Assembly: GCF_020379485.1 (NCBI RefSeq)
Contig: NC_063444.1
Location: 8,070,652-8,134,651, forward strand
Reading direction: 5' to 3'
Source: Brassica napus
Taxonomy: Eukaryota; Streptophyta; Magnoliopsida; Brassicales; Brassicaceae
DNA: 64,000 nucleotides
Part shown: one piece after another, positions 45,601 to 56,281 of the stretch
Layout of the letters: each line of letters begins with the position of its first letter
Numbering within the stretch: position 1 is the first letter of the stretch
Made by a program: the position numbers and the translations under genes
Notes under the pieces: model-generated
What the model was told of the DNA's origin: nothing
Databases searched by the model: none
What the model saw: the letters and a program-made list of their open reading frames with translations, nothing else

Positions 45601-47352
45601 ACATTCTAAGGAGTATGAAATAGCTTGAAGCCCAGTTGAGCAATATCTCTTCTCTCTGTGTCTCCGGCAGCCAGCAGAATCTCCGGAAGTAAGGATACTC
45701 GCCGGTGAAACTTCTCCGACCACACATGACAAGACTTCCGATCCAAGTGGAGAGTGACCACAGTCCTACTCTTAAAATCCACTTTTTTGGATGGCAAAGT
45801 CTCTCACTCATTAACCTTGCCACCTATTGTTGTGAATTTATGACATAATAACAAAACGTTAAAGAAATTTATTTTTTAAAACGAAGATAATAGTTTTGGT
45901 TTGTTATTTTGCTTTTTAGGCCAATGCAATTATGACAAGTAAAAAGGACCTCTGAATTGGTCCTTGAAGTAATATTAATACCACATAATATATAATATAT
46001 TACTATAAGAAACGAATAAATTGTTGCAAAAACCCAATACGGCGAACCCTGGTTCGAACTCCGCTGACCACACGGATATGGGTTATTGCTTTCGGCTCAT
46101 TTGAATGCCGAGGAAAAGGTCTATCTGTAGATTGTACCTCTATCCAGAGATTATAATAGATTCGGGTTTAACCTTTTTAGTTTACAGAAAAAAAAAAAAA
46201 AAGTTGTTGCAAAGAGAAAAGTAATTAATGTCACAATCAATTTTGAGATATATTTAGTTGTACTCGAAATCTGTCGGCTCTGTCCTTAACTGGGAGTACG
46301 AACTTTTCTGCCCTATCTTAACAGTATTATTATCCACGGCTTTTTAAAACAGAGTTTTTAAGGGAATATAAAACCATGTTTTTTTAATTTTTAATTAAAA
46401 ACTTAAGAAACTGTTTTTTAAAATAGTACTACTGATTATTTATTTAGCGATGAAAGGGCTTATTCAAATGCATGGCAACAATAACATATCTAGATTAGTT
46501 TTACAAAAAAAACTACTACTATCATGCTTTATTCAAACAGTTCATTTAATTCATTTCTGGATAGTTTGAGCCGTAGAAACAGCTGTTTTAACGTTGTCGA
46601 AGCCGGATATGAATCACCTTTGAGAAAGAAAAAAAGTTTTACGTTTTATAACAAGCAAGATTACAAGAAAATGATTCTGAACCAAGAAAGATTACAAACC
46701 AAACACAGTTAACTTATGATCTATGTCCTGTAACTTTTCATATTGTTTATAGATTGTTAGAAAATTATTTCTAGTTTAATGGTTTGTTACCTAGAACTTA
46801 AGAAAATCAAAAAGCAAATTAAGTTCATATTTTTGGTTATTAATGTTAAATTAAGTTCATTGTTTGTTAAAAAAATTCATCAAACGACTGTTTCAAATCA
46901 ATAGAATTTCAAATAATCAAAACGTATGTTATATTCTTTTTTTTTTTTTATGAGGTGTATATGTAATGTAACATATAGTATATATAGTTGGTATCTTGGA
47001 TCAAAATATAGTTGGTATCTATATATATAATTATATGCTCATGCATATGTCATTGCGGAAGTATGTAACATGTTTGTATATATGAAACACTTACACGATC
47101 GGGAGTTCCGGTAAGAGAAGCGGAGGCGGAGTAATATCCAGCGACGCCGTCATCTAGGTGTCCTACTTCAGAAGCGTCGAACGATGGTATTAGAGTATCG
47201 CAGATCGCAACAAGAGATTCCATCTCACGCGCAGTCATTAAGTTTGCATAAACCGTCTTCGTTTCATCTTCCTGCCGGAGACCTCCAAATTCGACGTCGA
47301 ATGTTGCTTCCGTAGAATCTTTATGAAGGCAGGTTTTGTTTTGATATTCCAT
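42700..47352 (-). CDS. FAO4A: Long-chain fatty alcohol oxidase, FAO4A-type
   Basis: Three exons join in frame: 47352-47095, 45823-45554 and 44487-42700, giving 771 residues. The enzyme oxidises long-chain fatty alcohols to aldehydes with FAD and O2, producing H2O2; it belongs to the GMC oxidoreductases and is membrane-associated. Seen here: an N-terminal region typical of plant FAOs (MTAREMESLVAICDTLIPSF), a hydrophobic segment in exon 2 (YFILLRMFFRSIKLITAFVF), the FAD-binding VVVGSGSGGG at about 271-280, the GMC-type GGGSTINWSASIKTP, and the C-terminal block SAHQMGSCRMG ... VADTSVFPTALGVNPM. The introns are long for the family and carry a MITE (intron 2) and a SINE (intron 1). By position it matches At4g19380. 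No lesion seen. Confidence 0.93.
45140..45390. mobile_element. Degenerate Tourist-like MITE in FAO intron 2
   Basis: The left end TTAGAGTATTACCAATGG and the right end (complement TAAGAACATATCTAACTCCA) form an imperfect inverted repeat. The inner words TTTCTCCAAAATAGAAT and TTATTCTATAAC are shared with the MITE at 53.5 kb. Non-coding. Confidence 0.5.
46031..46203 (+). mobile_element. 5'-truncated SINE in FAO intron 1
   Basis: A perfect 10-bp target duplication TTGTTGCAAA flanks it (46021-46030 and 46204-46213). The insert begins just before a B-box-like GGTTCGAACTCC and ends in a 16-base A run, so the A-box part is missing. It lies in sense with respect to the plus strand, opposite to the FAO gene. 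Confidence 0.85.
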
Positions 47353-47999
47353 TAACTCAAGATTTTTTTGTTATTGTTTCTCAAAAATATTTTTTTGTTA
47401 TTGTGACTGGTAAAGTATGTGTGTTATGTGTTTATGTAGAAAAGCAAATAAGAGCTATCATTCTAAAAGATATGTATGTATATACATATATTAACCTAAA
47501 AATATATGAATGGAATCCCTTCTATATTAATTCTGGAACATTACAACATGTTTTGTAGCCACATATCATCACGAGAATGATTCTTATAATTGTTAGAAAA
47601 ATAAGTTGGTACATATAAACATATACTATGTTTTTTATTAAACTAACTATCAAATTAATCAATAGAGTACAAAAAATATTTTTTTTTCTTTAAATAAAAG
47701 CTACGGAATTACCTACTATTGTTAACATATATATGACAATTAATTATTATGAATAATACATATTTGATAAAAAAATCTAACTTTTCTCTTTTTTGTTTAA
47801 TTTTATACTATTAAAAGAAATTAAACAATCACATTAAGCACATAATAAAAACAATCAGATTTTTCTTATATGTTATATTTTGAATTTTTAAAAACGACTA
47901 TAAATTGGTAAAAATTGTAAAAGTCTCCAATTAAAAATTTTGTGATCAATGGTTTAACTTGTTTTTTGTTCAAACAAGATACAAATGATCATATATCAT
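47353..47999. other. 5' flank of FAO gene, no feature
   Basis: AT-rich sequence upstream of the FAO start codon, presumably including its promoter. I could not place a TATA box with confidence. Confidence 0.4.
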
Positions 48000-48610
48000 A
48001 GGGGTGGGCGTTCGGATACACATTCGGATTTGTATCAGATATTTCAGTATAAAGGTATAGAACATGTTCGGGTATTTCTACACTTTGAGTCGGGTTCGGG
48101 TATTTTATGTTCGGGTTCGGATATTTTGGGTCGGGTTTGGATATTTAAATTTGGATGAAAAATAAATAAATTATTCATTGTTTAAGTTTTTTGTATTTAA
48201 AATATATTTTAACTTTATTTTTTTTTTAATTTTTAAAAGATTAAACTATTAATAGGTTTGGAGATAAAAATTTAAAAATAAAAATACACTAATTTAGTTG
48301 TTGTTTTGAAAATTTAGATGCAATTTTTGTTAATGCAAGAAACAAGAACTTGATATGTATTCTAAGTGAGTAGCAAATGATTTTGTCCATAATTATATGT
48401 ATATTATCTAATTTTGAGCAATAAGAATCATTAATATAAATATTTTGAATAAAATGAGAGAAATAAACTAGAAATATAGAGTTAAGTATATTTATGTTTG
48501 GTTATCTTCGGATATTCATTTGGGTTCGAATATTATCCGTTCGGATTCAGATATTCATTTGGGTTCGAATATTATCCGTTCGGATTCAGATATTATCCGA
48601 ACTGGTGAAA
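48000..48610. repeat. GGTTCGG-rich degenerate repeat
   Basis: Starts GGGGTGGGCGTTCGGATAC. GGGTTCGGATATT-type words cluster at both ends (48005-48150 and 48500-48600) around an AT-rich middle. A direct repeat of TTCATTTGGGTTCGAATATT lies near 48517 and 48557. Such units are common in crucifer genomes and are related to the one at 21 kb. The superfamily is uncertain. Confidence 0.55.
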
Positions 48611-48976
48611 TAGGCAATTTGTTTTGTTGTTCTAATTAGATGATTTTTAGACCGAGCTGGTGAATATATACTAGACAAACATTTATATTTCGAGTCTGCA
48701 CTTATATTCTATAACAACTTGATATATTAGATTTGAACACTAACTTGTTAATATAGTTTGCCAGTGATTTTTTTTTCAAAACTTTGATTCTTAGATATGT
48801 ATATGGAGTGAAACTAATTTTTACAGATGTCCATTTTTTTTTAATTGACACTTATCTAATTTACTGAATTCATAAAATAAGTTAAAAAAAGAAACTTAAC
48901 TCATATCAATGAAACAGAGACGAGAACGAAAGCAAAATTCTATAGAGGTATAAAATGAAATCACTTATGGAGAGTT

Positions 48977-49425
48977 AAACTAATTCTCCTAAAATCGTAA
49001 ACATGTTATTTAAAAGTTAACTTGGTTTATGACAGATGGAGAACCGGTTTAATTTGAGTTGATAAAAAAATACTACGTCGTTTTATTATTTTTCTTTTTT
49101 TGTCAATTGCTCATTTTCTTCATAAATCGTTTTACTTTTCATCATCAATTGGAGATATTGCACCGATTTTATAGTTTCTTGTGGCAATACATGAAGATTG
49201 GTAAACTAGTAGTTACTGCTCTCCTTCCTTTATGCGTCATGTAAAACGTTTTATTCGTCTACAGAATATTAAATTTTATCCCCAATCGATGACGAAGAGT
49301 AAAATGATTTCTGAAGAATAAAAGCAGTTGACTAAAAAAGAAGAAAAAAAAAATTGGCTCTCCACCGGTCATAAATCAAGTTAACGTTTAAATAGCACTG
49401 TTTACGGTTTCAGAGGAATTAGTTT
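48977..49425. mobile_element. Foldback element with ~70-bp inverted repeats
   Basis: The arms 48977-49045 and about 49357-49425 are imperfect inverted repeats sharing AAACTAATTC, TCGTAAAC, TTAACTTG.TTTATGAC and GGAGA.CC. The inside is AT-rich and non-coding. Adjacent, 49455-49525 and 49552-49620 form a direct repeat around TGTTCATGT.GTTTTTGG and GTGTGAAAAAA, possibly part of a larger element. Confidence 0.6.
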
Positions 49426-49454
49426 AAAATCGATAGTTTGTGTATGTAATTCAA

Positions 49455-49620
49455 AAAATAGAGTTGTTCATGTGGTTTTTGGTATGGATTAAAAGTTTAT
49501 GTGTGAAAAAAAGCAGGAACAAATAGTTCATAGGGGAATAAGCTTTTTTCCCGCTGTTCATGTAGTTTTTGGCTTGGCTTAAAAGTTCGTGTGTGAAAAA
49601 ACCGGGAACGAATATGTCAT
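49455..49620 (+). repeat. ~97-bp-spaced direct repeat
   Basis: Two copies of a ~68-base segment (TTCATGT.GTTTTTGG, AAAAGTT..TGTGTGAAAAAA, GGAACRAATA.TTCAT-type words) start near 49458 and 49556. The copies are diverged and non-coding, and may be the end of a larger transposon next to the foldback element. Confidence 0.55.
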
Positions 49621-49639
49621 TTTCCCTAAATTTTATGTA

Positions 49640-50887
49640 ACAAGGTACGAGTTATGACATCTAAAAAAATCAAGACATAAAATTCATAAATATTTAAATT
49701 TCTAATGTGAATAACAAATTAAACTTCAAATCCAAAATAAACCAAAATTAAAAAAAACATTGTAAGAAATTGTCAATAACGCAAATAAACTAACACCAAA
49801 TCATATCAACTAATTTCGGATCTCTCTACCATCGCTCCCTTCATTTTTGTCAGATGACATAGTAAAATTTTCGTCAAAATCTAAAAATCACAAACTTATT
49901 TTTTTTGTTAGCACCTAACTTACTAATTGGAAACTTAGAATATAAAACATAATTAAAAACTAAAAAAAATGTAAGTTATTTATTGGTTCAACCGGTATCG
50001 GGTTCGGATTTTAGTGGGTTTTTTCTAGATCACCAGATTTCTAAATATTGGATTTTGTGAAAAAACTCAAACCAATTTTTTTCTGGATCACCGGATTTAC
50101 CGGTTCAACCACGGATCCGGATCGGGTTTCAAAACACTGGTTACAACCATTCCATATGGAAGGGGGAAACAAACTGAAACCCAATTAAAATATCAACAAC
50201 GATTCACAGAAAAGCAAACATAACTGCGAAAAAGAAACGAGACTGATCCCATAACACCAAATTGATTATAGATTCTAACGTCGTTCCAACATGCATTTTC
50301 GAACAGAACCACTACATTTCATACGTTGTTCGGTATAGAAGAAAAACAAATGGGATATTTCTATCTTATACATTTTACGGATATTTATTTGTGTCTGTAT
50401 GATTGTATCCTAGGTCAACACGAACGAAACTTAGAGGATAGGCATTAGCCATATAGCATTTAGTAAGATCTAATATTTCAAATAATTATTATGTATTTAT
50501 ACTTAGTCCTACTTATAACGGTTATAAAGAATATGTAATTTTTATTTTGTTCAGAACTTTACAAGGCTATGAACTATTTTAATGTTCACATTGATTGTAG
50601 TTTTTTAAAGAATACGGTATGTTCTATATTTTTTTTCTTTGCATATTCGAGGACACGTAATTCGAATAAAGATTTGTGCTGCAGTATGCGAAGTAATTTC
50701 TGGTTATATCCGCAAGTTAAAATATATTTTTTAGAGTAAAATAATCCTTTTATTTTTTAATACAAGTTTTCTTAGAATTATATTTGTTTTAGAATATAAG
50801 TTGTTTTTACATTCTTATGTAATTTTGTGTTTATTGGATCTGACCATTTAAATTATACAAAAACTGTATGATTTGTTAAATTATATC

Positions 50888-50924
<37 letters not shown>

Positions 50925-51635
50925 GATATTTTTAAAGTGATAACTTTCTTAATGTCAATGTTTTTTTGGTTAAAACAAGTTATACAGATGGAGAATATAT
51001 TATACCATGGATTAAAACATGAAATACCAACACTTTACTTATTGACGGAACAAATGTTTTATTTGATGTTATAGTTACTAAGAAAATAGTATTGAAAAAT
51101 GAGATAATCTAGTGAACAAAATAGAGATTTGGGAAAATATCATTTAGAAAATTACATAGTCACACATATCGACACAAATAATATATTAAAAATTATATGA
51201 ATTATGTGAATCACATATATGACAATATATCGAAACTAATATAAATTGTTTTGTTAACACTGTAAACCTAATTTTGAAATCCAGAAAAGTGTGTCGGATT
51301 TGAATTTGACATTGTCTAGTGAAAACTGATTTGAGAAACAGATCATAACACATATTTAAATGATTAAAAATGAATACATTAATTAAACCTTTAAAATGTA
51401 ATGTAATACAATAAAGAACATGTGATAGCATGCTAAATGTCATCCGAACTTGTCAGGTTACAAAACAAGTATATTTTATAGCTATCAAAGTTATGTTGAT
51501 GGTGTTATCAACATAAAACATATTAATTCAACGATTTTGTCATGTGATTTATATAGTTTTTATTTTATTTTTTGTTCATACCAAGCATGGTCACGTAGTA
51601 ATATATTGTTTGTGTAGTTTGCAATCATTTTTTCT
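49640..51635. other. Gene-free AT-rich spacer
   Basis: No coding potential. It includes words such as GGATCACCGGATT repeated near 50022 and 50083, and a (TA)n run at 50885-50922. Confidence 0.45.
50885..50922. repeat. (TA)n microsatellite
   Basis: Uninterrupted alternating TA of about 38 bases within AT-rich spacer. Confidence 0.95.
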
Positions 51636-51645
51636 TTAAAATGTT

Positions 51646-51880
51646 TTTTTTTTTTTTTTTGATAATCCAGGGGTTCTCCACTTACGTAGATCATTCCCCT
51701 GGACCCGGTTAGGCAACGGTCCACTTCACCCGGGAGGGCTTTACCTGGGCTGGGGACAAGGCCCAACACCCGGTACCGTATTTGGTGACAGAATGGGCAG
51801 TTCAACTCCGCCTGACGTCGAACCCGTGAACATGACAATTGATCCACAGGATCATTAGCAAGTGAGCTGCTCGTCCCGTC
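51646..51880 (-). mobile_element. SINE with poly(A) tail and target duplication
   Basis: The minus strand starts GACGGGACGAGCAGCTCACT, has a B-box-like GGGTTCGACGTC, continues through GC-rich body sequence and ends GGATTATC plus an A run (plus-strand T run 51644-51660). The flanks TAAAATGTT at 51637-51645 and 51881-51889 are the target duplication. The GC content contrasts sharply with the neighbours, suggesting a fairly young tRNA-derived SINE. Confidence 0.88.
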
Positions 51881-51889
51881 TAAAATGTT

Positions 51890-52359
51890 ACAAAGAAAAA
51901 CGCGTTTAAAACATCGTTTACAGTGGAAATGAAAGGGAAAGGGAGTTGCTATCAACAATTACACAAATATATTGCCTAACATTTAATGATCAAAGCTGAT
52001 TTTCACACAAAATAAAAATAGAAACGAATAAAGGTAAAAAGAAAAAAAAAAAAAGTCTAACACCATGAAATTTTATTGGAAGCCCTCGAGGCTGATTCAT
52101 ACATGTGAATGTTGCCAGATATGGGACTCAAAATATCAAAAGGTACTGATAAATCATATAATTGGAATGTTTTCGTGAAAGGATCGAACGACTGCATAAT
52201 CTGAGTATGAAACAAAAGAATTGAATGTAGAAGACAAAGTCACGGTACAGATATTTTCAAAAAAAAAAAAAGTCACGGTACAGTTAACAATACCTGTCTT
52301 CCATAAGTGCATTGATATCATCGATTGTCCAACGCAAGTTGACGTTGGGTAGATATGGT
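51890..52359. other. Spacer, nothing recognised
   Basis: AT-rich. A short GTCACGGTACAG sequence is repeated near 52239 and 52272. No gene. Confidence 0.4.
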
Positions 52360-52368
52360 ATTTAATAA

Positions 52369-53032
52369 GAGTTATTATTGGGTTCACCCCCTACAAAATT
52401 GTCATTTTAAATCTAGTATCTTTTAATTACAGAAACCAAATAACTTGGTAAATTATATTATCTTTTCAAAATAAAATTTAAAAAATAAATAAAAATAATA
52501 TATAAAAAACGAATTCAAAAAAAAAATAATGTTGTCAATAAAACACTAAACCCTAAACTCTAATACTAAACCCTAAACTCAAATCATAAATACTAAACCC
52601 TAAATCCTTCGGTATTCCCAAAATCCTTGGATAAACCCCTAAACCCTTAGAAAAATACTAAACATGTTGTCAACAAAACACTAAACCCTAAACTCTAATC
52701 CTAAACCCTAAACCCTTGGGAAAACATTAAACCCTTGGGTAAACCCTAAACCCTTAGGTAAACCCTAAACTCTTGGAAAAACACTAAACAAATTTGGATA
52801 AATTCTAAATTATAAATCTTAAACACTAAACTCTAAATCTTAAAAATAAATATATTTTTTTAAATAATCTTTTTTTAGAACTATTGTTATTTTTATTTAT
52901 TTAATTTTTAATTTTTTATTTTAAAAGCATAATATAATTTGGCAATTTATTTTGTTTCCTTAATTAAAAGATACTAGATCTAAAATGACAACTTTCTATT
53001 GGTTGGTGAGGGGGTGAACCCAAGAAAAAGTC
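52369..53032. mobile_element. Mutator-like MITE containing telomere-like repeats
   Basis: Perfect 9-bp flanks ATTTAATAA (52360-52368 and 53033-53041) are typical of Mutator-like elements. Inverted terminal regions over ~100 bp share GAGTTATTATTGGGTTCACC / GACTTTTTCTTGGGTTCACC, then GTCATTTTARATCTAGTATC. The centre (about 52540-52860) is an array of degenerate CCCTAAA/CTAAACC words. No transposase. The telomere-like array lies wholly between the terminal repeats. Confidence 0.85.
52540..52860 (+). repeat. Interstitial telomere-like (CCCTAAA)n-derived array
   Basis: Many copies of ACTAAACCCTAAA, AACCCTTGG and TAAACCCTAAAC occur in irregular order. They derive from the plant telomere unit CCCTAAA but are degenerate and embedded in a Mutator-like element, so this is not a chromosome end. 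Confidence 0.85.
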
Positions 53033-53525
53033 ATTTAATAAAAGTTATGATCTCAAACTTTTAAATCATTGCGTTTTTTTCTTCATATCTAAAACTAAAA
53101 TTCACAATGGTACTAAATTATTGCGTAGAGAAATACCCACAAGTACGGGTATGGTTTATTACTGGAAGTTCCGAGTTTTGATTTTTGTAAATTTATATTT
53201 AATCAGAAATGCATCATCATGTATTTTGATTATTATTTAGTAATATAAAACAAGCATTATTATTTTTGTAAACCTAATTTATATATACGTAAAACATAAA
53301 TTATAATTTGAAATGTAATTTTTCTTAAGTAATATTTTGTTTCTGACATGTTCATAATTTTTTTTACTTACTCCAAGCTGAAAGCAAAAGCAAAATAAAA
53401 TAAAAATAGGTTGAAAGAATGTATGCAAGTAAAAAAGGAGAATGGTTTGGGGCTGCGATCGCCTAAAGTAGTTATAACAAAGTCTTTTTTTTTGCTTAAA
53501 TTGTAGTTAACAAAGTTACCGGTTT

Positions 53526-53781
53526 AGAGCATCTCCAATGTAAAACACCATTTTTTCTCCAAAATTGAGTAAAAGTGAAAATAGAGTAAAATTACTCCAA
53601 TTCTACTCCATTTCCCACTCTATAATGGAGTGATGAACAAAAAAAAAATAGATTACTCCATTTATGGAGTAAACTTCATTATGGAGTGAGATATGAGGTT
53701 GGGTTGGAGCATTCTTTACTCTATAATCACTTTTACTCCATTTTAGAGAAAAAAATAGAGTAGGGATAGAGATGACTTTAA
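53526..53781. mobile_element. Tourist-like MITE
   Basis: The left end TTTAGAGCATCTCCAATG and the complement of the right end TTAAAGTCATCTCTATCC form imperfect inverted repeats of ~60 bp that go on through TCTCYAAAATKGAGTAAAAG. The inside holds further copies of TTACTCCATTTATGGAGTAA, itself a palindrome. Non-coding. Confidence 0.65.
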
Positions 53782-53966
53782 AGCCTTAAACTTATTTGGA
53801 GAATCATCTCTTCTCAATTTTAACCGTTGTTGATTCCTGAATTTACACGCCATTAATAAAGGAAACATATTGGAAGTGACCATTATAAACCTATGCGGAT
53901 TCGCTTATTATGAAAATTGTTATTTGGGGTGAAGTGAAGGGGTCGAAAACCTCACGGTGCAGTACG

Positions 53967-54520
53967 TAGTAGAACCTCTATAAATTAATAATGTTGGAAC
54001 TTTGAAATTTTATTAATTTATATAGATATTAATTTACAAATTTTTTCTAATTTAGATATTTTATTTTGAGATATATTTATTCTAAGATAAATTTTTTTTT
54101 AGTGTATAGATATTAATTGTTATTATTTTTAAATTTGACATTTATATTAATTTTATTATAGTATTTGGTGTATATAATATATATTGCATAGAATTTAAAT
54201 GTGGTTTTAGATAGAATATTACTAAATCTCATAAGAAAAATATTAAGTGTTAATAAAATATAAAGATAAATCTACTGTGAATATAAAAGAAACCATATAA
54301 TAATAGGTTCTTACTTATATAAAATATGTAAACATATAAATTATTAATTTATAATTTTTATGTGACCATATATTTACAAAGAATTTTCTAAAAAATATAT
54401 CATCTTATTACTTTATCGATTTGTGTCAAATTTTGAACCGGTTCAAATTGGGACCGGCGAAATTTATTAATTTATAGAAATTATTAATTTATCGAGTATT
54501 AATTTATAGAGGTTCTACTG
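53967..54520. mobile_element. Emigrant-like MITE (mariner group)
   Basis: The left end TAGTAGAACCTCTATAAATT and the right end (complement CAGTAGAACCTCTATAAATT) are near-perfect terminal repeats of ~24 bp resembling Emigrant. The right flank is TA. The ~500-bp AT-rich body has no transposase. A partial relative lies at 55385-55466. Confidence 0.75.
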
Positions 54521-54794
54521 TATAATTTTAGGATTAAAGAAACCGTTTTTCATATGTAAAGAAGTTTTCCTAAAAGAAAAATGAATATTAGGTTTTAAGG
54601 CTATAAAAATACATGTATAAACTTTTATAAATTATTTATTCACATAATCAATAATATAAACGGTAAGAACATGTATTTTCGTTTCTCTATATGTTCTCTG
54701 TGTTTTTCAAGTTTGACTATGTTTATTCTCAACAATGGTGAACCAGATAGATCAAAGCATATCTGCTCGTAAAGGCCTAATATGATTATTAGGA

Positions 54795-55015
54795 AGAATG
54801 ACCAGTTTTTGCAAACTATTTAGAAGATTTAAAGGTTCTGAAAGAAAGTTTTTTCCTTTCAGAGATTATCTATGTACCAAGAACGCAAAATACAAAGGCG
54901 GATGGCCTAGCACGCAGTGTCAGGAAGCAATCATTTTTCGTCGTTCACATGGATCAAAATTTTCCAGTTTAATTCACAGAGTCAGTAAGAGTTTATTGAC
55001 GACAAAACAAAAAAG
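54795..55015 (+). mobile_element. Severely 5'-truncated LINE fragment
   Basis: The last ~220 bp of a LINE. It contains out-of-frame remnants of the same RNase H C terminus as the copy at 61 kb (including words encoding VPRTQNTKADGLARSV-like sequence) and ends in an A-rich tail. The flanks TTATTAGGA (54786-54794 and 55016-55024) are a 9-bp target duplication. Confidence 0.8.
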
Positions 55016-55024
55016 TTATTAGGA

Positions 55025-56178
55025 CATAACATTTATTGGATGTGGAAGAAAATGGCAGAGATAATTCATTTTGGTATGACTTACGGTTGAAACAGGGTCA
55101 TCTAAAAGAGCTTTTAGGTGATTGTGGTTCAATTGATTAAGTCATTGCAGATAGCTCAACAGTAAAAGAAGTTTTCCAACATCATTTAGGCAAAAGAGAC
55201 AAAGGTATAACTATTAAAGGAGATGGAGAGGATAAAAAATATAGCAATGCGTGGGAGGAGGATAATACGTTATATAGATGCAAAGAAGGAAAGATACAAG
55301 AACAGTTTCTTGTTCAAGGAATTTTGGAGATCTAATTCGTGAATTTTAACCTCACATGCGACTCTATAAATAAAATAAAATAAAAACTTTCTTATAAATT
55401 AATAACTGTATAAACTAATAAAATACCATAATCCCTACATTATTAATTTATATAGTTTTTACCGTAGATGAGTATGGTTTTCCCATGTCACACCAAAACA
55501 TTTGTTCTACTACTACTGGTTACGATGCACAATAGACTTTTATCATCTGAAAGAATGATGATGTGGAATGTAATGTGTACAACTTGCCTTCTGTATTCTG
55601 ATCCGCATAAGACTTAGTCAACACCTTTTTTTGCTTGCCAATTTGGGATCCGCTAGTTCGCACGATTCTTAAAGAGGCCTATACAACTAATTGGAATGAC
55701 ATTGTTCAATGCATTTCAGATACATCTGTATACAAAACCTCACACCCTTGATGCACTCACATCTTCATGGTAATGATCATGTGAATCCATTGCTTGCTTT
55801 AGTTCAATGACAAAGCAACAAACCAGACTGCTATATATACATTAGACAAATCTGAGACCAGACACCTCGATGAATGGCTTCAAACTTTGGGATAATAACT
55901 CAAACTTAAAGAACCACAAGGAGCTAATTTTCACTTTTTCATTGTATTCATTGTTTCATATATAAAACTACTCTAAATATTAACACTTCATGTAATACAT
56001 GCTTTGACTGAATATATTTTACAGATTTAAAAAAAAGGAATAAAAGTAATCTATTTTTTTTTTTTGTAAATATCCAAACTCTAGTTAGGATTGTTGTATA
56101 TTTTGATTACTTTTTCAAAAAGTAAAATATAGGCAAAAGAGAATGTGAAACTTTACTAAAACATTATACACATAATAC
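55025..56178. other. Spacer downstream of UPF0114 gene
   Basis: Non-coding apart from short frames. It contains a partial Emigrant-like end at 55385-55466 (right-hand ATTAATTTATATAGTTTTTACC). The remainder shows no recognisable gene. Confidence 0.4.
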
Positions 56179-56281
56179 AAAGTTTCATTTGTTTAAAAAA
56201 GGCAACAGGATTAACTCAGTGTGAGCCATAAAGTTTCATTTGTTTAAAAAAGGCAACAGGATTAACTCAGCGTGAGCCATT
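56179..56281 (+). repeat. 51-bp tandem duplication at UPF0114 stop codon
   Basis: Two 51-bp copies (AAAGTTTCATTTG...GTGAGCCAT) start at 56179 and 56230 and differ by one base. The gene-side copy holds the last codons and stop of the minus-strand UPF0114 gene. Confidence 0.92.

Noticed and set aside
51560..51958. 132-codon minus-strand frame as a gene
   Set aside because: It is created by reading through a SINE and its flanks; no domain or codon bias.
52540..52860. Possible chromosome end because of CCCTAAA repeats
   Set aside because: The repeats are degenerate, short and enclosed within a Mutator-like element with a 9-bp target duplication; gene-bearing DNA continues on both sides.
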